Shown here piece after piece: positions 1 to 5,776 of a stretch of DNA of 9,114 bases. The notes below the pieces were generated by a model. It did no database searches. It was not told where the DNA came from and was given only the letters and a program-made list of their open reading frames with translations. This stretch comes from Candidatus Bathyarchaeota archaeon (GTDB taxonomy: Archaea; Thermoproteota; Bathyarchaeia; Bathyarchaeales; UBA233). The position numbers and the translations under genes are program-made. Position 1 is the stretch's first letter; each line of letters starts with the position of its first letter. The DNA is taken from positions 1 to 9,114 of the forward strand of contig SOJA01000035.1 of the NCBI GenBank assembly GCA_004376975.1, given 5' to 3'.

Positions 1-92
1 AACTTGCACGCTCACTCGGCTTCTACGCGCAGGCACGATCGCACTTCCATGTTGGTCTGGCAATAGAAGATTTCTCCATAAGCTATAAGTGA
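1..92 (+). CDS. Possible C-terminal fragment of an unidentified protein, cut by the window edge
   Basis: A frame starting at position 3 is open for 29 codons and ends in TGA at 90-92. The peptide includes ARSHFHVGLAIEDF and reads like a normal globular C-terminus, and this stretch is richer in G and C than the bases that follow. I do not recognise the family. A long hairpin begins 23 nt after the stop, which would suit the end of a transcription unit. The other frames here are also open for part of this length, including one on the minus strand, so the call is weak and needs the sequence to the left. Confidence 0.22.
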   Translation, partial: LARSLGFYAQARSHFHVGLAIEDFSISYK

Positions 93-114
93 TTAAAACT
101 GCATTATAAGTTTC

Positions 115-187
115 GTGAGGAGAATGGTAGAGATTCTCGAGGGGAGAAAGGAGAGAAGGGAGAAATATTTCCTACCATCCTCCTCAT
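115..187. other. Long imperfect hairpin with a 27-nt homopurine tract
   Basis: Bases 115-130 pair with 172-187, giving 14 Watson-Crick pairs, one A-C mismatch (123/179) and a terminal G-T pair. Inside the loop a second hairpin is possible: TTCTC at 134-138 with GAGAA at 144-148. Positions 139-165 are purely A and G on the plus strand and contain GGAG three times, about 7 to 9 nt apart. T-rich DNA follows (around 190-230). It could be a terminator of a gene ending at 92, a small structured RNA, or a relic of a small mobile repeat. Only the pairing and the purine tract are directly seen. Confidence 0.45.
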
Positions 188-850
188 ACGTTTTCCATAA
201 TGTTATTGTATGTTGCTTTTAAACTTTTTGTCCGCCTTCTGAATTGAACTCTAGACGTTCCCGGAAATAGCCATGTTTATCTGAATTCTTGCAGTTATTT
301 CAATAACTCCTTATATCAAGATTACTACAATACCTGAGATGCTTCAATCTTGTTCATATTTCTTCTATAAAGGCTTCCCAAAGTTTTGGGCTATTAGGTT
401 GTAACCTCAGAAGACTCAGCAGCTATGTTTCTAACGTAAATGTTCATATCCTCCAAGCTTAGGCTGAATGTTTCCACATTTTTTTTACATAGGCTTCTTG
501 GTAGGATATCCAACCTGCATGTGGAAGCTGCTGTCCGTTCTCTTCTAGGCGATGCGCTCTCTTTCTGTTGACTTTAGCTTAGAGATCACCATCCGCCCTT
601 CTTATGCCCTCTACAACTTGCTTTTTACCTCTTAATAACTTCAAATACCTCTAGAAAATGGGTGCTATTGCAGCAAATGAACAGTGTGTCACATTTGCGG
701 GGAACCTGGGCAAACTCTTCAAGTCTGGAAGTATGTACTAAACTCTTTCATTTAGCTCTCCGATGAGAAATGGTCAAACATGTCAACTACCTAGACAGCT
801 TTGCTGCTGAGCACCCTGTTTTTCCTGAAGCCAGCTGCTGTCCAAGTTAA

Positions 851-866
851 GCATTTGAAATAATGC
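851..866 (-). terminator. Small hairpin directly after the pepQ stop
   Basis: GCATT (851-855) and AATGC (862-866) form a 5-bp stem with a 6-nt loop, immediately beyond the stop codon of the minus-strand dipeptidase gene. On the transcribed strand it is followed by TTAACTTGG, not a strong T run, so it is a weak terminator candidate at best. Confidence 0.25.
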
Positions 867-1952
867 TCATCGTTCTGTCTCTAGAGTGTAAGGACCTTTT
901 GTTAGTTTTTCTGCCTTGAATTCTTGCACGAGAACAGTGTCCTCTATGCGTATGCCTCCGAAACCTGCAATGTAAATTCCAGGTTCGATCGTTACAACGT
1001 TTCCAACTGTTAGTCTATCTTTGCTTTCTTGGTTTAGTGTTGGTGGTTCATGAATTTCCAAGCCTACACCGTGGCCTAAGCCATGGACAAAATATTTGTC
1101 ATAGCCTGCATCTCCGATTGCTTTTCTTGCGATTGCATCTATGTCTTTCGTCTTTATTTTGGGTTTTACGGCTTGAAATGCCTTCTTTTGAGCCAGCCTA
1201 ACAACCTCATAGATCTTCTTTTGTTTAGTTGAAGGTTTTCCAGCTGAAACTGTTCTTGTCATATCTGATCGATAATATTTGTATGCGGCTCCTATGTCAA
1301 CGACAACCAAATCGCCTTTCCGTATTTTCCGGTCAGTACAACCTCCATGTGAAAACGCTGAACGGACACCTGATGCTACAATTGTTTCGAATGCTGTTCC
1401 CCACGACCCTTTTTTGCGCATCGCATATTCGATTTCCGCGGCGATTTCATATTCTCTTACGCCTGGTTCAATTGTTTCGTAAGCGGCTTTCATGCCGTTA
1501 CTTGTTAATTCTCCGGCTTTCCGCATAAGTTCAAGCTCTTTTTCATCTTTTACTTTGCGAAGTACTCTTACAGGTTCATTATCAATTCTAACTTTAGCTA
1601 TTCCTCTCAAAACTTTCTGAAGTTTCAGATAGTCCGCAACCATTGGAACGCCGGTAATTGCGTCTAAACCGAGATTTTTAATTCTTAAAGCTTTGACTTT
1701 TTTCGCGATTTTAGTTGCCAAGTTCTCGCCTCGTTTGACCAGTTCAACCTGGAATTTGTTGGCTTCAGTCTTGGCTTGTTGATAGTTGACGCTGTAAACA
1801 TAGACTGTGCTTTTTCCAGTTTTCGGAATTAATGCACATGCCATCCCTGGGCAACCTGTGAAATAAAGAAGGTTTGCTTCGTTAGTGATTAGAAAACCGT
1901 CAAAACTTTTTTTCTCGAAAGCCAGTTTTCTTAAAGCTTCCACCCTTTTCAA
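867..1952 (-). CDS. pepQ: Xaa-Pro dipeptidase / aminopeptidase P family metallopeptidase (M24B)
   Basis: Cytoplasmic peptidase predicted to release the residue before proline from dipeptides or short peptides, using two metal ions. From the TTG start it has 361 residues, the usual length for archaeal prolidases. An N-terminal creatinase-like domain (about 5-135) precedes a pita-bread catalytic domain (about 140-355). All five metal ligands are visible: Asp219 in VVVDIGA, Asp230 in SDMTRT, His294 in HGLGHGVG, Glu323 in TIEPGIY and Glu337 in RIEDT; the accessory His202 and His301 are also there. I chose TTG at 1952 because AGGTGA lies 5 nt before it; a GTG three codons upstream (1961) falls inside that site. 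The gene follows the decarboxylase beta subunit by 54 nt and may be the last gene of that operon. Substrate preference cannot be told from sequence. Confidence 0.9.
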   Translation of the reverse strand: MKRVEALRKLAFEKKSFDGFLITNEANLLYFTGCPGMACALIPKTGKSTVYVYSVNYQQAKTEANKFQVELVKRGENLATKIAKKVKALRIKNLGLDAITGVPMVADYLKLQKVLRGIAKVRIDNEPVRVLRKVKDEKELELMRKAGELTSNGMKAAYETIEPGVREYEIAAEIEYAMRKKGSWGTAFETIVASGVRSAFSHGGCTDRKIRKGDLVVVDIGAAYKYYRSDMTRTVSAGKPSTKQKKIYEVVRLAQKKAFQAVKPKIKTKDIDAIARKAIGDAGYDKYFVHGLGHGVGLEIHEPPTLNQESKDRLTVGNVVTIEPGIYIAGFGGIRIEDTVLVQEFKAEKLTKGPYTLETER

Positions 1953-1957
1953 GCTGC

Positions 1958-1963
1958 TCACCT
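1958..1963 (-). promoter_or_regulatory. Shine-Dalgarno site deciding the pepQ start
   Basis: AGGTGA on the minus strand, 5 nt before TTG at 1952. The alternative GTG start at 1961 overlaps the site itself and has no other ribosome-binding sequence before it. Confidence 0.65.
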
Positions 1964-2006
1964 AGAAAGAAACTCTTGCGGGTTCTTACCCTAAATCTTT
2001 TTTGTT

Positions 2007-3152
2007 TCACCCTATTGGTATTAAGCCTAACATTTTCATTACTATTGTAGCGTAGGTTAAAACAACTCCTCCAGCCACTACTGACCCAATTTGTCCGCCC
2101 ACGTTTGTTGCCATAGCATAAGGTAGAAGCCAATTGCTTGAATCTTCATCTCTTCCAATCCTGTGGGCTGTTCTAGCAGCCATTGGAAATGCTGAAATTC
2201 CGCAAGCTCCAATTAAGGGATTTACTTTGCCTTTCGTTATGAAGCACACAGCTTTAGCGAAGAGGATTCCGCAGGTTATCGCAGAAACAAAAGCCACCAA
2301 GCCTAATGCGAACACTATGAGTGTGTCAAAGACTAGAAAGCTTTCCGCGTTCATTGTTCCACCAATAACTACTCCAAGAAGTAATGTTGTAACGTTTGTA
2401 AGTTCATTTTCAGCGGATTTTGCGAGCCTTCTAACGACGCCTGTTTCCTTGAGAAGATTTCCAAGCATGAGGCTGCCCATTAGTGGAATTCCCATGGGGG
2501 CAACTAGGCCTGTTACGATTGTTACGGCTATTGGGAATATTATTCGAACGGCTTTGGAATATGTTTGAGGTTTGTGTCTCATTTTTATTACCCGTTCCTC
2601 ATGTGTGGTTAATGCTTTGGAGATTGGGATTTGGAGTAGTGGCACAAGTGCCATGTAGGAGTAGGCACAAACAGCTACCGGTCCAAGAAGGTTTGGAGCG
2701 AACTTTGATGTTATGTAAATGGCTGTGGGACCATCCATGGCTCCAATTATGCCTATACTTGCTGCTTCATAGGGACTGAAGCCAATTGCCAATGCGGAGA
2801 GCAGAGCGATAAAAATTCCAATTTGTCCAGCAGCAGCGAAAGCTAGAAACCAAGGTCGTTCTATCAGCGCTCCAAAATCCATCATAGCGCCGATTCCAAT
2901 AAACAGTAGACAGGGGAATATGTCTGTTAGAACGCCTTTGGTGTATATGAAGCCGAGAAATCCTTCGGGATCCATTATTCCGGGGAGGCCTGGGTTGATT
3001 AATACTGGAATGTTGACTAGTATTGCTCCGAAGCCTATTGGAACAAGTAGAAGGGGTTCATATTTCTTCTTTATGGCTAAGTAGATGAATAGGCATCCGA
3101 TAGTGATCATTATTATGTTGCCAAGTGGGAATGGTAGAAGGGGTTCAGGCAT
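2007..3152 (-). CDS. oadB: Sodium-pumping decarboxylase beta subunit (OadB/GcdB/MmdB family)
   Basis: Integral membrane subunit that decarboxylates carboxybiotin and couples this to sodium export. The 381 residues match the shorter GcdB/MmdB forms more than enterobacterial OadB. About nine or more hydrophobic segments are visible (for example near 11-28, 33-52, 102-123, 155-176, 272-303 and 352-376). The residues studied in Klebsiella OadB align with an almost constant offset of 62-63: Asp203 with Asp140 in GAMDGPTAIY, Tyr229 with Tyr166 in AYSYMALVP, and Asn373, Gly377, Ser382 and Arg389 with Asn311, Gly315, Ser320 and Arg327 in NPLIGACGISAFPMAAR. The sodium-coupling machinery therefore looks intact. 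ATG at 3152 starts one base after the alpha-subunit stop (TAAGATG); the ribosome site is weak, so translation is probably coupled. Confidence 0.95.
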   Translation of the reverse strand: MPEPLLPFPLGNIIMITIGCLFIYLAIKKKYEPLLLVPIGFGAILVNIPVLINPGLPGIMDPEGFLGFIYTKGVLTDIFPCLLFIGIGAMMDFGALIERPWFLAFAAAGQIGIFIALLSALAIGFSPYEAASIGIIGAMDGPTAIYITSKFAPNLLGPVAVCAYSYMALVPLLQIPISKALTTHEERVIKMRHKPQTYSKAVRIIFPIAVTIVTGLVAPMGIPLMGSLMLGNLLKETGVVRRLAKSAENELTNVTTLLLGVVIGGTMNAESFLVFDTLIVFALGLVAFVSAITCGILFAKAVCFITKGKVNPLIGACGISAFPMAARTAHRIGRDEDSSNWLLPYAMATNVGGQIGSVVAGGVVLTYATIVMKMLGLIPIG

Positions 3153-3153
3153 C

Positions 3154-4608
3154 TTATTTTTCCGCCTTTCTGATTGTTACTTCGTATTCTTCGCTGTTAA
3201 GAGTAACTCTGAATCTTCTTCCATGCATTTCAGCTTCTAAGGGAAGCTCGTCTGACGTAAATTCTGGCTTGGCTTGACCGCTTAAGAGCTTTTTTGTTTC
3301 TTCTGGATACAGGGCATAGGAAATGATGTCTTCTTCCTTTGTTATCAGTTCTAGATCTTGAAGTTGGTCTCTGCATTTTTTGTACATTGGTTCCAGAAGG
3401 TCTGCTGGTCTACAATCTATTGTTTCATTATGCCAGTTGGAACCTAAGATCTTCCTGTAAATTTCTTCTTGAATTTCCACTGGTGGTTTTCCATACATTC
3501 CTTTGACATAATTTTTTGTTTCTTCCAAGACTCGCTTGTATCTTCCGAAAAGAACGTTCATGACTGCTTGCACTCCAACTATCTGACTTGTCGGCGTGAC
3601 CAGCGGCGGCCAACCAAGATCCTTCTGAACAACATGCGTCTCCTCTAAAACTTCGTAATATTTGTCCACTGCACCGAACCGTTCAAGCTGAATTATAAGG
3701 TTTGAAAGCATTCCCCCTGGTATTTGATGTACTATAACTGACGGGTCCACCATCATCGCTCGTTCCCTATGTAAGTGTCTATATTTCTCCCACACCTTTA
3801 GAAAGTATTTTCTACATTTCATCAGGAGTTCAAGGTCATAACCCGTGTCATAAGGAGTGTCCTTGAAGGCAGCCACGATAGATTCCGTCGGTGGATGTCC
3901 AACTCCTCCTGAAATTGGCGACATTGCACAGTCCAGTATGTCTACTCCTGCGTCGCATGCCTTCATGTATGAAAGCATGGTCATTCCAGAAGTTGTGTGC
4001 GAGTGTAAGCCAATTGGCACTTTTATGCCTTCTTCCTTGCAGGCATAAATTATTTGGTAGGCTTCAAACGGCGAAAGCATTCCAGCCATGTCTTTAAGAT
4101 AAAGTGAGTCGCATCCCATTTCTTCAAGCTTCTTGAATGTTTCCACATAGTATTCTGCTGTGTGAACTGGAGAAATCGTGTAGCATAAGCTGCCTTGAGC
4201 GTGGGCTCCCACCTTTTTGACAGTTTCTATGGGGACTTTCATGTTTCTTAAGTCGTTTAGTGCATCAAATATTCTGAAGTAGTCTACGCCGTCTTTGTGA
4301 GCGTATTCTATGAACTTTTGAACTATGTCGTCTGGGAAGTTGCGGTAGGCTACTATGTTCATGCCTCTTTCAAGCATCTGCATGGGTGTGTTGGGCATGT
4401 GTTCTTTTAGCGTTTTAAGGCGTTCCCAAGGGTCTTCAGCTAAGTATCGAAGGCAAACATCAAAAGTTGCTCCTCCCCAAACCTCTAATGCGAAAAATCC
4501 CACTTGATCCATTATTTTTGTTATCGGAAGCATATCTTCGGTTCTCATACGTGTTGCAAGTAACGACTGGTGAGCATCCCTGAAAATGAGATCAGTTATT
4601 TTCACCAT
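3154..4608 (-). CDS. oadA: Carboxyltransferase alpha subunit of a biotin decarboxylase (OadA/PycB type), without biotin domain
   Basis: Carboxyltransferase, most likely moving the carboxyl group of oxaloacetate to carrier biotin and leaving pyruvate. From ATG at 4608 it has 484 residues: a TIM-barrel carboxyltransferase domain (about 1-270) and the PYC/OADA conserved domain (about 290-450). Active-site residues visible are Asp11 in RDAHQSLLATRMR, Cys142 in LCYTISPVHT, the metal-bridging Lys172 in YLKDMAG, and His202 and His204 in GLHSHTTSG. Full-length OadA and many PycB proteins end in a biotinyl domain with a conserved MKM motif; this one stops at residue 484 just after FRVTLNSEEYEVTI, the strand that normally leads into that domain. 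ATG at 4608 has AGGTGA 5 nt before it; an earlier GTG (4617) lies inside that site. The small upstream gene ends at 4614, so the two are 5 nt apart. Members of this family also act as pyruvate carboxylase B subunits, but no biotin carboxylase is present here. Confidence 0.92.
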   Translation of the reverse strand: MVKITDLIFRDAHQSLLATRMRTEDMLPITKIMDQVGFFALEVWGGATFDVCLRYLAEDPWERLKTLKEHMPNTPMQMLERGMNIVAYRNFPDDIVQKFIEYAHKDGVDYFRIFDALNDLRNMKVPIETVKKVGAHAQGSLCYTISPVHTAEYYVETFKKLEEMGCDSLYLKDMAGMLSPFEAYQIIYACKEEGIKVPIGLHSHTTSGMTMLSYMKACDAGVDILDCAMSPISGGVGHPPTESIVAAFKDTPYDTGYDLELLMKCRKYFLKVWEKYRHLHRERAMMVDPSVIVHQIPGGMLSNLIIQLERFGAVDKYYEVLEETHVVQKDLGWPPLVTPTSQIVGVQAVMNVLFGRYKRVLEETKNYVKGMYGKPPVEIQEEIYRKILGSNWHNETIDCRPADLLEPMYKKCRDQLQDLELITKEEDIISYALYPEETKKLLSGQAKPEFTSDELPLEAEMHGRRFRVTLNSEEYEVTIRKAEK

Positions 4609-4613
4609 ATACT

Positions 4614-4619
4614 TCACCT
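4614..4619 (-). promoter_or_regulatory. Shine-Dalgarno site deciding the oadA start
   Basis: AGGTGA on the minus strand with a 5-nt spacer to ATG at 4608. It overlaps the last codon and stop of the preceding small gene, which suggests coupled translation. The same geometry is seen before pepQ. Confidence 0.7.
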
Positions 4620-4835
4620 TTTTTCCATTCTTTCAACTTTCTGTCTAAGCTCGTTTACGCTTGAAGTCAACTCGTCTATTTTCATTTCGATTTCAGCCAT
4701 CTTCTCAACCACTGGTTCAAGATTTTTTGAAAGTTCAACGTGTGATGCTGTTTTTACCGGGCTAGTTCTGGATAGGTAGATAGCGATTGCCGCTGATAGA
4801 ACCGCTGCTTCTTTCTTGCTAATGTCGCTTGTTAT
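4614..4835 (-). CDS. Small coiled-coil protein of the decarboxylase operon, apparent ATA start
   Basis: A 73-codon frame between the gamma-carrier gene and the alpha subunit. Its first third contains SKKEAAVLSAAIAIYLSR, which resembles the short EAAVIAAAIAAYL-like segment I know from gamma, delta and epsilon subunits of sodium-pump decarboxylases; that match is from memory and not a search. The C-terminal half has a clean heptad pattern with hydrophobic residues at 46, 49, 53, 56, 60, 63, 67 and 70, so a coiled coil is likely. There is no ATG, GTG or TTG anywhere between the upstream in-frame stop (4880-4878) and this segment; the first ATG is codon 46. ATA at 4835 lies exactly 7 nt after a perfect AGGAGG. 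A rare AUA start, or an ATG misread as ATA, both fit. Likely role: a small structural subunit that holds the complex together. Confidence 0.65.
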   Translation of the reverse strand: MTSDISKKEAAVLSAAIAIYLSRTSPVKTASHVELSKNLEPVVEKMAEIEMKIDELTSSVNELRQKVERMEKR

Positions 4836-4842
4836 TTTTCTT

Positions 4843-4848
4843 CCTCCT
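4843..4848 (-). promoter_or_regulatory. Perfect Shine-Dalgarno AGGAGG before an ATA codon
   Basis: AGGAGG on the minus strand is followed by AAGAAAA and then ATA at 4835. The 7-nt spacing equals that of the aor gene (7) and is close to the other well-marked starts here (about 8 when aligned on the same core), which is the main argument that ATA is where translation begins. Confidence 0.6.
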
Positions 4849-5038
4849 AGGCGTTGCTCTTGTGAAACATGTTTTCTTCATCGGTTTGTTGCGTATTGAG
4901 CTGCAAACGGTTGAATCATTTTCCGGATCAATTTGAAAAAGCATGCTCTGTTGTCTATACCGTTGGCAAACGTCTACAGTTTCTCTGCGTTCAGGGTCAC
5001 ACGGTTTGTAACCAAACGTTTTCATGATGTCCACAACT

Positions 5039-5671
5039 CTAACCAATTATAACGAGTATGTCACCATCTTTCACAGAATCACCCTCTGACACTCTTATTT
5101 CCTTTACAATACCTGATACTGTATTTTCGATGGCGTTTTCCATTTTCATAGTTTCTAACACTACAAGTACACTTCCTTTTTCAACACTGTCTCCCACATT
5201 GACTGATAGCTTGACAACTGTTCCCTGCATAGGTGCGGTTATAACTTCCTTTGCTCCTTCTACAGCTTCCTCAGGGACCAGAACGTGTTTCTTAATCACC
5301 GTAGGATATTTCACCTTTGTTTTCTCAATCTTTTCAACTCTAACTCTGTACTTAACATCGCCTACAACAACTTCAAGTTCATCACCAACCTCAGACGTAG
5401 ACGTGACTTCACATTCTTTCCCAATGATTCCTAAATCTTCAACCTTCACGTCGTGATCTTCTCCATTAAGCTTGATCCTGAAAGTTCTGGTTCCAGCCTC
5501 CTCAACTTCTTTCAGATCTAGCTCTTCAGATTGAGGTGCTTCAGCTTCCCTGACCGTCTCACCCTTAAACAGTCTTTTCAAAGCGACACACACCAATGCA
5601 ACCGCTGTCAGAGAGGAAAAGACACTGATAACACCAATTACTGTTATGAGAAGCCCAAATTCTAGGTTCAT
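5039..5671 (-). CDS. Fusion of a membrane gamma-type anchor with a biotin carboxyl carrier domain
   Basis: Predicted to hold the mobile biotin of the decarboxylase at the membrane. From ATG at 5671 it has 210 residues. Residues about 5-32 form one hydrophobic helix of OadG type (LLITVIGVISVF), followed by basic KRLFKG and an acidic linker. Next come beta-strand pieces including FRIKLNGEDHDVKV (64-77), a linker, and a C-terminal biotinyl domain (about 143-210) with ITAPMQGTVVKL and the biotin site ETMKMEN, where Lys176 is the acceptor. In classical oxaloacetate decarboxylase the biotin domain is on alpha and gamma is a separate small protein; in glutaconyl-CoA and methylmalonyl-CoA decarboxylases the carrier is a separate protein. 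Here anchor and carrier are one chain. A TTG one codon upstream (5674) is also possible: GAGG (5681-5684) is 6 nt from TTG and 9 nt from ATG. birA lies just upstream. Confidence 0.9.
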   Translation of the reverse strand: MNLEFGLLITVIGVISVFSSLTAVALVCVALKRLFKGETVREAEAPQSEELDLKEVEEAGTRTFRIKLNGEDHDVKVEDLGIIGKECEVTSTSEVGDELEVVVGDVKYRVRVEKIEKTKVKYPTVIKKHVLVPEEAVEGAKEVITAPMQGTVVKLSVNVGDSVEKGSVLVVLETMKMENAIENTVSGIVKEIRVSEGDSVKDGDILVIIG

Positions 5672-5745
5672 CAACTTGATCCTCTTTTAAATGCTAGAAT
5701 GGTTCTTATTTCAACACTTTGATTAATAGATTTCGTAGCTTTAGC

Positions 5746-5754
5746 TCTTAAAAG
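5746..5754 (-). promoter_or_regulatory. Possible TATA-like element before the gamma-carrier gene
   Basis: CTTTTAAGA on the minus strand lies in the 105-nt spacer between birA and the gamma-carrier gene, about 75 nt before the start. The placement would allow a leader that contains the GAGG ribosome site. The match to an archaeal TATA box is loose, and the genes may simply be cotranscribed with birA. Confidence 0.15.
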
Positions 5755-5776
5755 TCGTGTAAGAAATGTTGAGGCG

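Larger units (their letters stand above)
93..866. other. Long stretch without a convincing gene
   Basis: About 770 bases have no long open frame with a usable start on either strand. Visible contents are the hairpin at 115-187, two adjacent short palindromes (CCCAAAGTTTTGGG at 377-390 and AGGTTGTAACCT at 396-407), a perfect 11-nt direct repeat AGCTGCTGTCC at 526-536 and 833-843, and a small hairpin at 851-866. On the minus strand two protein-like open stretches (about 747-628 and 572-397) share one frame but are separated by stops and lack good starts, so they may be remains of a decayed gene. I see no tRNA, rRNA, CRISPR or insertion-sequence signature. Confidence 0.5.

Noticed and set aside
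397..513. A 39-codon minus-strand frame beginning with TTG and containing LEDMNIYVRNIAAES
   Set aside because: There is no ribosome site before the TTG, and the frame continues upstream without a start, so it is treated as a possible remnant and not a gene.
975..995. GGTTCGATCGTT, resembling a tRNA T-loop
   Set aside because: It is inside the pepQ coding region at the conserved IEPGIY motif, and no cloverleaf can be built around it.
2134..2568. A 144-codon plus-strand frame opposite the beta subunit
   Set aside because: It lies wholly within the oadB gene, whose conserved residues are unambiguous, and it has no recognisable family or ribosome site.
3154..4608. Pyruvate carboxylase B subunit as the primary role
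   Set aside because: No biotin carboxylase subunit is present, the protein lacks the biotin domain, and the adjacent gene is a sodium-pump beta subunit, so a decarboxylase role fits better, although the family overlaps.
4819..5046. A 75-codon minus-strand open frame between the gamma-carrier gene and the small coiled-coil gene
   Set aside because: Its TTG start overlaps the previous stop, no ribosome site is well placed for TTG or the internal ATG, its Cys- and Arg-rich composition is unlike the neighbours, and it runs over the AGGAGG and first codons of the next gene.
5058..5456. A 132-codon plus-strand frame opposite the gamma-carrier gene
   Set aside because: It is a Ser/Thr/Phe-rich shadow of a well-supported minus-strand gene with clear domain motifs.
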